A stretch of DNA of 64,000 nucleotides from Euborellia annulipes (GCA_023213315.1 JAKCPI010007782.1:62001-126000), one strand, 5' to 3'; counted from the stretch's first letter, positions 30,661 to 41,880 are shown. Made by a program: numbers and translations. The notes: generated from the sequence alone by a model not told the origin.

Positions 30661-31834
30661 AGAATTTTCTGAGTAAAAATAAGTAAAAGTAGCCAAGAAT
30701 TACAAATTCAAAAATAAAACTACAATTTAAATAAAATGAAATTTATTTAATAATAGAGGCTCTTTTATTTGGCTGCTAACCTCTTCCTATTACGAACGAT
30801 TTTATATACAGCCACGCAATTATAATAAAATGAAATTTAATAGAAAGCACTATTTAGAAGAATAAGGGCCATGATAATACTCGAGCGCACGATACAAATA
30901 ATGTCTGGGTAATAATATTTATCGCAGAATTATTTAAAACAGAAAACAAATGGATTTATAGATTTTGGATTAACTGATTTCAGCCTCCATCGGTTTCCAT
31001 TTAAAAAATGAGATTAGCGATTTTGAATGAAAACTCATTTAGTCTCATGTAGTAACGTATAGTATTCCTCTGTCGTGATATTTTTTTTAAAGATGTATAT
31101 AAATAATAAAAAGTTGGCTCATTGATAAAAAGACAGACAGGAAGAGGGAGTGAGAAAAAAAAAAAATAAATAGGAAAATGCGTTCGATTTTTTTAAATGC
31201 GGAATTGACAGCAGCTGTGCTTGTGTTGGAGTATGAGTGTGTGTATGTGAGATGCAGAGGCCGTGTCGAGGTCGTTTGCTTTTTTTTTAATTTCAATTTG
31301 CAAACGAGATAGTTGACGTCACCATCTACATTTTCTTAGATATTTTCTCATCGAGTGGTCCGGATTAATAAAAAGAAAGACAACAGCAGCTACAGGTTTA
31401 TTCCAAATTGCTTTCTAAAACAATAAAGGAATTATAAAATTTAGAGAAAATTTTACAATTAAGTTGAAAGAATTTGGATTAGATGTAGTAGCGTAGTATT
31501 GAAATAATTTGAAAATATTGGGTTTGTTATACGAGGATAACTATTAAAAGATATCAGAATAATAATTATAATATATAAGTAACCAGACAAGGTGGTCCAA
31601 ACCCCCCCCCCCTTCTCTCATTCACATTTCACTAATGAGATGGTTGCAATAATAATATCCTCATGGACAAAATTAGCGAAACAACAAAAAAATGGTTTGA
31701 ATTATTTTATTTTTTGATTATTTGTTTGTTTGTTTTTTTAATTTTTATAATTTTAAACTAATTTTGACATTAATAAAAAAATTATATTTTAAAATAATCA
31801 AAAATAAAAAAAATATAATTTAAATTGAATAGCC
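30661..31834. other. AT-rich with one CRE box
   Basis: 31200-31330 is less AT-rich and has TGACGTCA at 31314-31321 and a GT-rich run (31231-31251). No splice-flanked frame. The rest is AT-rich. Confidence 0.4.
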
Positions 31835-31990
31835 ATCGGGCCTTGGTGTAGTGGTTAGCGTGCTGATCATTTGAGCCAAGGGGGGGTCGCGGGTTCGCAT
31901 CCCATCTCATGCGACAATTTATTTCAATTATGTTTATATTATATCATCATCATAATAATTAAAAAAAATAAAAAAAAAATTAATTTAATT
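31835..31990 (+). repeat. SINE-A relative with a distinct body
   Basis: A box TGGTGTAGTGG and B box GGTTCGCATCC, with 'catctcatgcgac' instead of the SINE-A core, then an AT-rich end. Same subfamily as 19045-19135. Confidence 0.7.
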
Positions 31991-32501
31991 TTTGATTGAA
32001 ATTTTTTTTACTTTATAAAATAAATATGAAATTTATCAAAAATTCATTATTTAAGTGACTTATTAAATTAAAGTAAGATTAAAAATATTATTTTAATAAA
32101 TTAATCAAGAAACCAAAAATCGAATTATAGTTTTTATTTATTTATTTAATTTGTTTTTGTACTCCTAATTTTGACCATGAGTGTATATAGAAAAATAATA
32201 GGTCGTGACGATGATACTATAATAAATCGAAACTGAAATTTGCGAACAGTCGACCTAAAAACATTAATAAAATTTTTTATTTAATAATATCTATCTACAC
32301 CGTTCATCCGGGGGTTTTGGTGAACTAACTGCGGCTCATCGAGTTTTCTGCTCATCAAAACCCTCAAGCCAGAATCAAAAACTTTAATTAATAATTTTTA
32401 TAAGATTGGCTAATTCACAGTCTATTTAAGAGTTGATTGAAAAAATTCGAAGCTCTACCTAGTTAAAATTTTTATAATTTTTTTTTTTTTTTTTTTTTTT
32501 T
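31991..32501. other. AT-rich, no gene seen
   Basis: Nothing recognised. Confidence 0.4.
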
Positions 32502-32985
32502 TTTGGAATGGGTGCATAAGGTCCGAAGACCTATAATGACCAATAGTCACATGCAGCCAGGAAGAAAATAAAAACAAAAGGAGAAGCATAAAGGGGAAAC
32601 TCAACTGCGGGAACTGAGAAGATGCCTGTTGAGGTTAGACTTGAAAGTCTGAAGATTGTAGGTTTTGGGGAAGATAGACGCAGGGAGCTTGTTCCAATCA
32701 CGGGAGGTCATGGGGACAAAAGAAGAATGAAATTGTTTTGTTCTGTTAGTCGTGATCTGAACAGCATAGGGATGCTGGGAAGATGCCTCTCTTGTGTTCC
32801 GTGAATATGTTGCATTGGGTGGGATAATTGATTTTAATTCGGCAGAGCATTGACCATGGTAATATATTACAATCAGATATCAAAGTAAATGACATTGCTT
32901 TTGACATCTGTTTGTTAAAAGCTGGATCCATTGTCGGATGATAGATCTCTCTTTGAAGTGATGAAATCATCGGTTAATACAACTT
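32502..32985 (-). pseudogene. LINE ORF2 C-terminus, 3' UTR and poly-A, frameshifted
   Basis: Minus strand: a poly-A tail (poly-T 32477-32504 on +) preceded by a short 3' UTR and a frame ending at stop 32603-32601 that contains SFVPMTSRDWNKLPASIFP and YNLQTFKSNLNRHL. This is the canonical W-N-x-L-P ... F-K-x-x-x-x-R-H end of RTE/Jockey/L2-type ORF2. About 130 codons upstream continue in another frame (MISSLQREIYH, then NYPTQCN), indicating a frameshift near 32800. No catalytic domain in the window. Confidence 0.8.
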
Positions 32986-33139
32986 TTTAATAATATTCAA
33001 TAAATTAGAATATAAATTACATTTGTGATTTATACTACAGAAGATTTTAATAATAAGAGAATGCAGATTAATTTTTAACTTTTAACTTTGACCACCATTT
33101 ATTTTATCACCTGTTTGTAAAATAAAATAAATGAAAAAA
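32986..33139. other. AT-rich spacer
   Basis: No feature recognised. Confidence 0.4.
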
Positions 33140-33540
33140 ATATGGGGTGACTGGTCGCACCAGATTTTTTGTGTCAAGAAATATTTAGTTGCCCTTAGCA
33201 CCTAGGTTTCAAACTTGACCACGCGATTCATATATGGCGGTGAGCTACGAATGCTTACACATTAGTAAAGTGTACTTCAAACAATTTCCACGAAAAATTT
33301 CATTGATATACTTTTTAAAGAGCATCTAAAAAATAGTTAATTTAATGAATTTTAATCAAAATCGTTGGAGCAAGTTTTGAGAAAATCGAAAAAACTGTAA
33401 AAGTACTTCAGTATTAGTAGTTTTTGACCGATTTTGTTTGGACTCAGGGAACCTCAAAACGTGTATATTCATCAAAATCTCGACATGATCGCAATACTTT
33501 CTTTCTATTTATTTTATATATAGAATAAGAGAAAGTAAAA
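33140..33540 (+). repeat. HLE copy, variant subfamily, shortened
   Basis: Start hairpin reduced to 'gactggtcgcaccagattttt', then 'ttagttgcccttagcacctagg' as in the 50390 copy, an internal motif, and an end hairpin with TAAGAGAAAGT. The microsatellite is lost. Confidence 0.75.
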
Positions 33541-33589
33541 AAATACTTGCTGTATGCATTCTTTAAAATTTTTCAATAATAATTACAAC

Positions 33590-33889
33590 ATGCGCCTTAA
33601 TCGCTAGGCCACCGTCTGTTCAGATCGCGATGCAAAGCTGTTGATAAATCGGATTTATCGGTCCACGATCCTAGGAAAAGTCAAATTTGATCTTATTTTA
33701 ATTAATTAATTTATTTATTTATTTATTTTTATTATTATTAAGGGTTTATTTCGCCATTTAGACCGCGTCACTAATTATTTCAATTGAGTGGTAGTCAATT
33801 CAATGGAAATAAACTTTTGTCGCTTTGAATGGGATGCGAACCCATGACCCCTAGCATAGAGGCAAGAACTGTTACCGTCCACGATCCTT
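33590..33889 (-). repeat. SINE insertion with 12-bp target duplication
   Basis: The SINE body is 33673-33876 on the minus strand (B-box-like GGTTCGCATCC, 'gacaaaagtttatttcc', tail 'gtctaaatggc'), bounded by perfect 12-bp repeats GTCCACGATCCT (33661-33672, 33877-33888), as expected for LINE-machinery insertion. Just outside, 33598-33626 (minus) reads GGTGGCCTAGCGATTAAGG, a tRNA-like A-box segment from an older element. Confidence 0.75.
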
Positions 33890-36680
33890 ATTATAATAAT
33901 TTAATAATAAAAATAATTTTTAAAATAAACCCACATTTTATAATGTGGGAATTGTATTGTAAATACTACAGTATAATAATATTTTTATAAAACCTCAATG
34001 AAGGGCTCCTGTTGCTGCTTTCCTCTCTAATTGTTCCCAATTCACATAGAGATCGGATTTCTCTCCTCTCACTGAAAGGCCAATTCTTTAATTGCTCTGG
34101 TTGTCAGTCGGCTCTTTTTGTTCTTATCCTTATGGTGGTGGTGGTTGTTGTTGTTGTGGTTGATGATCCACTACCCTTCAAGTGTCAAATTTCATAAGTA
34201 GGAAGTTGAAAAAAATGAAACTGAAAACAAAAGAAAAAAATAATTAACTAAAAATATCTTATTATTTAAAATTAAATATAAATATTTTTACTAAATTAAA
34301 AAAATAAATAAATAAATGACTCAAAAAGCCGAAACGGGACGATTTGGACTCAGCCATTAGTCTATAACACCGAATTCGGATGTTTGAATTAATAAACATT
34401 AATTATATGTTTAGGTCTTGAAGCCTTTCTATATATTATTTATAGTTTCTTAATTATTAAAAAAATTGCATGACCAGCCTGTGGCAAAGCCTTGGTCAAT
34501 CTACCAACAATTAATTATTATACTCAATTGTCGGGCCAAGGAATCACCTTTTTATTTTCTCTTTTACTAAAAAGATATTTGGATTATTAATTAATTATGA
34601 TAAATATTCTTGTTAAAAAAAACCGTGCCGGATCTACGAGAAGTGGAAGGGTCATACTCTCTTTTCAGACTTATATCATCAATACATTCATTTACCCAAC
34701 GATGCTACACTTTGACCTATGAGTAAAAAAAAATTATCGGGATGCCAGCTCATCCACATTCTAAAGCCCAAGTCATAAAGATATTTCGTTACGGATGAAA
34801 AGGATTTAAAAAAGGCAAAAAAAAAAAATATTATCTGGCGCCAAATAGGTGCTGATCTATTTTTCTAAGTGATAAAATTTTAAATGCTTTCTCGGTAAAA
34901 ATGACTCAGAAAATATTTTCTAATATATTAGAAAAAATAAAATAGTAAAAGAAAAACAGATGACGAATCAATATAAATATGGTTCTGATTAGAATATGAG
35001 GAATTTATGATAAATAGAGAGTAACAGGAATAGTAATAGCAAGTAAGGAAAAAAAGAAGTTTTTGATGGCAAGAGTATGAATTAATTAAAAAAGTTGAAA
35101 TGGTTTAATCCCCCAGTAAAGAAGCTTTCAATTATCTTAGGAGTTTATTTGAAATAGGTGATATATTATAGCCCAAACACCAATCAATGATATGATTGTG
35201 TAGTCTAGGTATGAATGTTTCGCTGTACGTACAATAGTTAAAATTAGAAACTTTGAAATTTAATTCAATTTTCACTCATATTATTGAATAATTAGGGACT
35301 AAGAATTGGAGTCATTATTTTTTTGGGATTGATATACTTTTAAGAAATTAATAAAATATCTTGAGTTGGTTGGGTGTTGATGTTTAATTGGAAAATTAAA
35401 CCCATTTTCAAGATGATTTCGGAATATGCGAGGGAGGCCGGACTATCTGATTGAGGGATGCTTTTATTTTATTTTTACTTTTATGGTTTTGTATTTAATT
35501 GTAATTTTTCTACATTATAAAATATTTTTTTTTGTGATTTGTTAAACGTACAGTAGTATTATAGATTGTATAATTTACTGTCTAATTATTTTCCCTATAA
35601 ATGGAAATTTTTTCTGTTGGGAATCTTATGTATTCCATTTTCCAAAATATAGAAATTATATATTTTTGGGCTGAAGCAAAACCTAAGCAACCTCCTATTT
35701 AATAAATATATACTACTGATAACTCAACACAAAATTATGTATATGTCCTAATCCTTGAAAAGGGGAAGGATCTATCCCTCAATAAATAAATAAATAAAAT
35801 TCTGATAATTAAACAGTGAACCCACATCTATGCGCGTTCATTAATAAATACAAATGAAAATTAGATTAAATTCATTGTATAAAAACTGTCAAAAAAAAAT
35901 GAAATGAATAAAAATTTTAATCCATTTCTGCCCAGTTAACAAATTTATCGATTTAGTTTTTTGTTATCTTAAATTCTTAGAACTGTTTAAAAAAAAATCA
36001 AAGAGAGCTTTTAATGAGTAAACGTGCCGCTTATCAGGAATGCCGAATAACAAGATTTGGGTAGATAATCGCTTATTATACAATATTATTTTAAAATTTC
36101 AACATTCAATCAAGTGATTTATTTTTTCGGTTAATATTGATTTATAAATACCATCTTGATTATAATTCAATTTTTCTTTTAGATAAATGTGAAGATTTTT
36201 CAAAAATATTATTTTTATTATATCACCGTTAAGAGACTCTTAAAGTGATGATATCAGGGTTGGATATTTGCATAATTTTATTTCATCTATATTACGCAAG
36301 TTATGGCAAACACTACGAAATATTTGTGACGCTAAGTGAGTTTTGTATTTGTGATCAATAAAATTTGTGTTTATAATAAATCAAACTGAAATACGTATTT
36401 CATTTAATAATAGAATTAAGTAAATAATTTGAATACATGCATTTACTCTCCCAGGATAATTTTCTTTTTCTAGAATTATTATAGTGTTTAAAAAACTCGT
36501 GATTATTACCTTTAAAATAACAATCTTATTTACAAGTGTAGATAAATAAACCGTTAGCGGCTATAAAGTTGAAGTGTATTTAACTAAGGTTGAAATAAAA
36601 TTAATTATTTTTTTTTTATAAATTTCATTTTATTGAAAAGAATAATTAATTAACCTAAAATAATTAAAAGGAATCTTGTT
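33890..36680. other. long AT-rich unique stretch, no gene seen
   Basis: No repeats of the families above. 34010-34200 has a GTT/GGT microsatellite (34133-34164) with an artefactual Val-rich frame. Otherwise intron-like. Confidence 0.5.
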
Positions 36681-36788
36681 AAAAAAAAGAGAAACGCCGT
36701 GTGAATAGGCAGCCGGCATGAAGAGATGACGTTTAGTTCATCTGCCCCCCGAGAGAGAGAGCTTTGATCACCTTTCAAAATCACTCAC

Positions 36789-36909
36789 ATGACGCATGAA
36801 TGGGATCAGGCCTAGTGATGGGTCCCCTCTCCGTATTGGTGGTAGGGGAAAGGGCGGAGCATGTCTAAGCTCCGCCCACATCCGCCCTGGCCACTCGCTC
36901 CACGTGTTC
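36789..36909 (-). CDS. candidate exon (coding or 5' UTR) with GC-box palindrome
   Basis: Minus strand: 3' splice site GGTCCCTTTAG|G, 121 nt, then 5' site GTCAT|GTGAGT (GT at 36788-36787). One frame is open throughout (NTWSEWPGRMWAELRHAPPF, then a Pro/Arg-rich part ending IPFMRH); the others contain stops. The exon holds a perfect 9-bp inverted repeat GGGCGGAGC / GCTCCGCCC (36852-36860, 36869-36877), two GC boxes back to back, so it may instead be a promoter/first exon. Protein unrecognised. Confidence 0.3.
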
Positions 36910-36929
36910 CTAAAGGGACCCCGAAAAAT

Positions 36930-38500
36930 AACTAAATTTTTTCCTAATTTTTAGAAAAATTTTGTAAATTTTTAGAATTTATATTGAAAAGCGCTCGTAT
37001 AAAGATTCAGATTATATAAATTTTAAAAAAATATTTTAAGATTTTCTACAAATAAAAATTCATTAACATTTTCATATTTTCTTTTTTAATGAAATATTTT
37101 AATGAAAACAAATTTTCTGAAATTAATAAACAATTTTTGAATTAGATTATTTATTTTTATGATGATAAAGGCATAATAGGTGATTGAAACATAAGATTTT
37201 TATTGAAATAAAGATTTTTTTTACTGATTTCCAAATTTGTACATTCCCCCCCTCAATTTTTGTTTCTTAATTTTTTCAAAAGGGGGAGAAAAAATGAAAC
37301 TAATAAAATTTTAATGCAAAATTTATTAACAAATTTTGAAGCAATATATAGAATTACTGATAAAGTCAGGGGCTAAGTTGACTACGTAAATAGAGAGAGC
37401 TACCCTAACTGAGAAATCTCCTTTTCTATCTGTGACGGTCCTGCTTTCACCCTTCCTTTCTCAACCAATTTATTACTTAATTTTATTGATAAATGCCTGG
37501 GTTGAGAATGTCCACCTCAATCACAAATATTAAGTCAAAGATGATCGGACGAAGATAACGATTGTTAAATTTGCCACCGGTAAACTTTGGAAAATGACTA
37601 CGCTAATGAAAATGTATTTAAATCAATATAATATGAAAAATTTTGAATCTGGTTTTAGTGCTGAAAAACAGGAACAATTAAGGGTTTAAAAAATCGAGAA
37701 TAAAAAGTACAATTTTGAGAGAAAATGAGAAACGACCACATTTGATGAAAATTAAGATTCTTCTATAATTATATTAAAATCATAGGAGGGAAAAATTTTA
37801 TAAGAATATATTCATTTTTTAGGATGAATATTAATTCCAAATTATAAACATTTCTCTTAAATTTCTTGTAAATATATTCAGAAACAAAATATCCTTATTT
37901 GATAACTCACATAGAATATTTTTTTTGTCAGCTTAAAAATAGATACAAGTCCAAGTGGAAATTGATTAAATCAGTTATTTGGTGAAAAATAACGAGGGGG
38001 GAGGAAATGCCATGGAAAAGAAAATTTTTCCCAAAGATTCTGGTATCGAATAGGACAGGAAATGCCTCCTTGAAGATAAGCGCCGACTGATAATCTAAGG
38101 TCATTCATAAAGGGAGAGAAAAAAAGAAATAGGGTCTGGAATCCAGGGCATGATTTTCTAACTCACGTATCAACTCATTTTTTTTTTTTTTTTTACGAGA
38201 AATGGTGCATGAACACACTTCAAATAAAGCGAACACTAAATAAACATTTTGGAATATTTTATTTTAAAACTCGGATCAGAGAACTAATTTTCGATTGAGT
38301 TTATAAATATTGCTGTTTTATTTATATCAATGAGATTTATTTTTTCAATAATTGTTCTTTTTAGTTAGATCAAATATTAAATAACTACAAATTTGAAAAA
38401 TTAAAAATATGCCTTATCAAAATAGCTTACTGACTTATCGCTTAAGAATTCTATTTAAAATTTGAACAAGAAAGGGAAATAAAAATATTCACTTGAATCG
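36930..38500. other. AT-rich unique DNA, no gene seen
   Basis: 37350-37560 is a little more balanced and may be conserved non-coding DNA. No repeat or frame is assigned. Confidence 0.4.
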
Positions 38501-38560
38501 GAGCAAGTGCACAGTACTTGAGAACGGCTGCAGAATAAGCAGTCGAAACGTTGTACAGTA
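38501..38560 (+). repeat. decayed hammerhead-like motif
   Basis: Helix II GGCTGC/GCAGTC (38528-38533 with 38541-38546) closed by 'agaataa', then GAAACGTT. The 5' box is TTGAGAA rather than CTGANGA, so two core bases are lost. GTAC words on both sides could pair as helix I. Confidence 0.4.
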
Positions 38561-38886
38561 TTTATATTTTTATTAAATAATGTGGTCTATAATTAAAAAT
38601 TCCCCTAATAATAAATGAAAATAAAATAAATTTGTATAGATTATGGTATACTTGTATGGTAAAGAATTGACTTTTTTAGGAAGAAAAAAAAAACAGTCAA
38701 TTTCACAGGCAAATCACTAATTTGTGTAAAAATAATACAAAATTTTTTCATCGTTAGTATTTGAAGATGTCATTCACTGTTTTCTCTTAAAATAAAAAAA
38801 ATCTTATATTTTATATCTATACGAATATACGTAGTATCCTATAAAAAAAGAGGATGGTACATACATATTTTCAAATAAAAATGAAC
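38561..38886. other. AT-rich, no feature seen
   Basis: Nothing recognised. Confidence 0.4.
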
Positions 38887-38950
38887 AATCAGGATAGGTG
38901 AGAAAGAAGAAGAAATTTCGCAAAATTCTTCTTTCTCACCTATCCTGATT
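38887..38950. other. perfect 25-bp inverted repeat with 14-nt loop
   Basis: Left arm 38887-38911 starts AATCAGGATAGGTGAGAAAG; right arm 38926-38950 is its exact complement. Loop GAAATTTCGCAAAA. No target duplication and no relation to other repeats here. It could be a pre-miRNA-like hairpin, a recent fold-back or the remnant of a palindromic element. Confidence 0.9.
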
Positions 38951-39078
38951 GAACTACCAGCTATAAGCCCTACGTATCAAAAATGAACAAAATATGAGAA
39001 ATTTTATGAGACCTGGAAATCGGAGGGAATGACTAGTGAAATGGTTCATCTTTATCGAGATGAGAAGGTGAATTTTTA

Positions 39079-39381
39079 ATTTCTCTTACCTATATATGTT
39101 AATATATAAGAGAGAAAGTATAGTCAAAAATCGAGTCAATATTTTGACGGAAATACACATTTTGAGGTCCCCTGAATCGAAAAAAGTGGTTTTCTTAACA
39201 TGGTCTGTCTGTCTGAACCCACTTTAGGCTTTTGATCAAAATCAGCCCAAAATTACTAGTACTTTACTAATGAATTTTTTCAGTGTTTTTTCGATTTTCT
39301 CAAAAAAAAATTTGAGTAAAATTCAAAGATCAATTATTTTTTAGATGCTCTTTACAATGTATATTTTCATTTCAAGAAGTA
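39079..39381 (-). repeat. HLE 3' half (minus)
   Basis: End hairpin (39080-39120), 'atggtctgtctgtctgaac' microsatellite remnant, 'ctagtactttactaatg', and truncation at 'atgtatattttcattt'. Confidence 0.8.
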
Positions 39382-39445
39382 AATATCTTAGAAGAATGGA
39401 AGGAGGTAGCAGCCAGGAAGGAGCGTCTCCAAAACAATGAAACTC

Positions 39446-39501
39446 CCAGATATTCGCTACGTTTCGGTCTAAAATTATTTGACCATCATCAGGCAATCAG
39501 G
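39446..39501 (-). ncRNA. hammerhead-ribozyme-like motif, left arm
   Basis: Minus strand: CCTGATTGC, CTGATGA (complement of 39486-39492), T, GGTC/GACC helix II, GAAAC (complement of 39461-39465), GTA cleavage triplet (complement of 39458-39460), GCGAATATCTGG. Helix I pairs GATTGC-type bases with GCGA and TC around an ATA bulge. Confidence 0.62.
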
Positions 39502-39514
39502 AGTTGTCATATGT

Positions 39515-39570
39515 CCAGATTGCCTGATGATGGTCAAATAAATTTAGACCGAAACGTCGCGAATATCTGG
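39515..39570 (+). ncRNA. hammerhead-ribozyme-like motif, right arm
   Basis: CCAGATTGC (39515-39523), CTGATGA (39524-39530), T, GGTC (39532-39535), 11-nt loop, GACC (39547-39550), GAAAC (39551-39555), GTC (39556-39558), GCGAATATCTGG (39559-39570). Helix I: 4 bp next to the core, an ATA internal bulge, then CCAGA/TCTGG 5 bp. A bulged helix I is what natural type-I hammerheads use for loop-loop contacts. Best-preserved example in the window. Confidence 0.65.
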
Positions 39571-39634
39571 GAGTTTCAATGTTTTGGAGACGCACCTTCC
39601 TGGCTGCTACCTCCTGCCATTCTTCTAAGATATT

Positions 39635-39805
39635 AATCACAGCTCGAGAAGAAGTAAATAAGCAAGTTTTAAATTAATTTTATTAAAATTAAATTAAGTT
39701 GTGCACTTACTTATTAATGTACAATATTGTCAACTTCAAACGTCGAATTTTATTAATCACTCACTAGTTTACATCTTGTAATAATATTTTTTGGCGTTGT
39801 CTCAC
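39635..39805. other. no feature seen
   Basis: AT-rich; forms the intron side downstream of the candidate exon on the minus strand. Confidence 0.4.
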
Positions 39806-39859
39806 GCCAAAGGTGAGAAAGGTTCTGACCATCGGGGATGTTAGAAAAATAAATGCCAT
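39806..39859 (-). CDS. candidate 54-nt exon
   Basis: Minus strand: strong 3' splice site (T-rich then GTTACAG), 54 nt, then TTTGGC|GTGAGA. Two frames are open: one phase 1 at both ends giving GIYFSNIPDGQNLSHLW, one phase 0 at both ends giving MAFIFLTSPMVRTFLTFG. The first looks more like protein. In either frame the exon is symmetric and skippable. It cannot follow the phase-2 exons at 59.1 or 57.8 kb directly (the third frame has a stop). Unrecognised. Confidence 0.35.
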
Positions 39860-40491
39860 CTGTAACAAAAAAAAAAGGGAGGCGTTAATGATGGCTACTT
39901 GCAATTGCTGCTGCTGTTGGGTCTCTCTTTTTTTGTTTCCCTTGAAAATGAATGACCTTGGTCCATTATCTGAGAAGAAAAAAAGGATCCTCGTTTTCGT
40001 CTTCATTCACAAAGAGAGACGAACAACGTCACAACGTGGGATTTTTTTTGGGAAGGGGGGGGGGGAGAGGAGAGGAAATAACCCATTTGCTAAAGATCGA
40101 AATTGAAAGCTGAAGAAGATAAAAAAAAAAAATAGTCGTAAAATCGTAGTGAATGAAAGGTTGGAAATTTAATTATTGAATAGAAATCTGCCCCCTTATC
40201 CCCACGTATTATGTTTCAACCTTTATGGAGTGCTAAACACATACCTATATGGTTTAGCCAATTATTTATTCATTAGTCATACATTAAATAAAGTAAAAAA
40301 GAAATTATACATAATAATAAATGAAATGTTTTAAATAAAAGAATAATTTATTACAATATCGGGAATAACGAATTAGGAATCCGAGGTATGTATTGATATT
40401 ATACAGAATTTTTAGAAAAAAATATAATTTATTTTTTATTTTAAAATTTATATTACTTTACCAAATCAGGCTTATCTCATTAAATAAAAAA
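39860..40491. other. unique DNA, no gene seen
   Basis: 39886-39985 has balanced composition with a CTG run; 40040-40075 is G-rich. No splice-flanked frame. Frames of 80-97 codons here overlap on both strands and look fortuitous. Confidence 0.4.
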
Positions 40492-41335
40492 CACTGTTAA
40501 AAATTTTCAAGGGATATTCATAAACTTGTATATGAAGTCTGTTACACAAACTGTTTATGAATTTTACATTCGGGTATATGAAAAAAAATCTGGTGTGACT
40601 GTCTCACAGCACACAACTTTGTCTTACCTTAAGTAATCGAAAGTTGTGTTCTGTGCTTGTCACCCCAGATTTTTTGTGTCGACATATATTTAGTTTCCGA
40701 CAATACGGTACATTCGATTTTCAAGATGTAAAATTTATAAACATATTTTGTTACCATGGCAACCATTTCTCCTATCTTTCCTATGAAGTACAAGAGTAAA
40801 GTGGTCTTCAGATGATTTCAATGATAAAATGAGAATATACATTTTAAAGAGCAAAACAATTGATTTATGAATTTTAAACAAAATCGTTGGAGCGAATTTT
40901 GAGAAAATCGGAAAAACTGAAAAATTGCATCAGAAAAGTACTAGCACCCTTTGGCCGATTTTGTTTAAAAGCTTATTTTCACCCCCTCCAAGGAGTTGTC
41001 TAACTTAAATATAAAATTTCAGCGTAATAGCCCAATTCTTTCATGCTTAAAATTGAACACAGACAGACAGACCATGTCGCGAAAACTACTTTTTTCGATT
41101 CAGGGGACCTTAAAACGTGAATATCCATTAAAATCTCGACATCGAATTTTTGACATGAATCCAAAACTTTCTCTCTATATATAAATGTAAAAATTTATTC
41201 AAAGTTTCATAAAACGGTTTATGAAAAATTTCATACGCTAATTTAAAAAAAAAAAACGCCCCTTGAGAGGTTTGAACTCAAGCTCTTGGTTTCTTCCCTT
41301 CATATGATCCTATGAAAAACGATTGAAAATTCATA
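40492..41335 (-). repeat. SINE-B copy split by an HLE
   Basis: Minus-strand SINE-B: tail part 40492-40580 and head part 41187-41335 (B box at about 41268-41278, A-box region lost). Joined, they align with the uninterrupted copy at 30420-30660 around 'ttttacatata'. Confidence 0.8.
40587..41186 (+). mobile_element. HLE inserted in SINE-B
   Basis: Complete start hairpin (TCTGGTGTGACTG to CACCCCAGATTTTT), full interior, a short GACA microsatellite (41063-41071) and the start of the end hairpin, cut after CTCTCTATATATA. Because the empty site is known from 30420-30660, this copy brackets the true element ends: A-rich then TCTGG at the left, TATATA then AATG at the right, with at most a 2-4 bp target overlap. 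Confidence 0.85.
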
Positions 41336-41353
41336 TTTTTTACTATCTCTATA

Positions 41354-41599
41354 TGGACCCTGTTATGCAATGGTGTGTCAAAGACCAAAAAATTCAAAAA
41401 TGAGTTAATCACGGAATATTGTTTCAAATGCTATAATTAATAGTATTTTTTATGAAATATGCCCTAAAAAAATTTATATTTAATGTTACTTGCACAATTG
41501 ACAAGATTGCATATAATGCAATGTAAACAAAAAACTTTATTGTTGATTTTCTCAAAACTCGATGTTGGTCTTTGACACACCATTGCATAACAGGGTCCA
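41354..41599. mobile_element. MITE with 33-bp TIRs (pair of 54344-54580)
   Basis: Starts TGGACCCTGTTATGCAATGG and ends with the exact complement; TIRs match over about 33 bp. Flanks are TATA-rich, so the target duplication (TA or longer) cannot be fixed. AT-rich interior, no gene. Superfamily uncertain. Confidence 0.85.
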
Positions 41600-41641
41600 T
41601 ATATATTTTTATATTTACAGTATATAATGTCTTAAAATATC

Positions 41642-41694
41642 TGCCGACCCCGCACCGCGGGAATAATAAGGGCGAGGACAGAAGAAGAAGAATG
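41642..41694 (+). repeat. 53-bp dispersed motif (pair of 56247-56300)
   Basis: 'ccgcaccgcgggaataataa' then 'gggcgaggacagaagaagaa', matching 56254-56300 with few changes. The minus strand looks like a LINE terminus (TC-rich lead into GGTGCGGG). No larger element is attached in either place. Confidence 0.7.
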
Positions 41695-41756
41695 TCTTAA
41701 AATACCCAAATATATTTATTTGGAAAACAAAATATAATAAAAAAAAACGTTCTGGA

Positions 41757-41880
41757 GTTCAACTGGGCATCCGGGGACCTCAAAACGTCCATCAAAATCT
41801 CGACATCGAATTTTTGACATGAATCATAAAATTACTTCAAGAAGACTTCATTGAACAAGTAAGAAATTCTACACGGTAAC
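41757..41880 (+). repeat. HLE fragment followed by a LINE fragment
   Basis: 41757-41825 is an HLE 3' piece ('ggggacctcaaaacg', 'ctcgacatcgaatttttga'). 41833-41875 ('cattgaacaagtaagaaatt') matches the LINE relic at 25272-25330 in opposite orientation. Confidence 0.6.

Larger units (their letters stand above)
39382..39634. repeat. Penelope-like palindrome, 117-bp arms, intact ribozyme-like core in each arm
   Basis: Arms 39382-39498 and 39518-39634 are inverted and differ at only a few positions. They share 'ggaggtagcagccaggaagg', 'gtctccaaaac' and 'gaaactcccagatattcgc'. A central spacer of about 20 bp separates two head-to-head hammerhead-like motifs. No coding remains. Confidence 0.85.

Noticed and set aside
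34133..34164. Val-rich coding run
   Set aside because: It is a GTT/GGT microsatellite.
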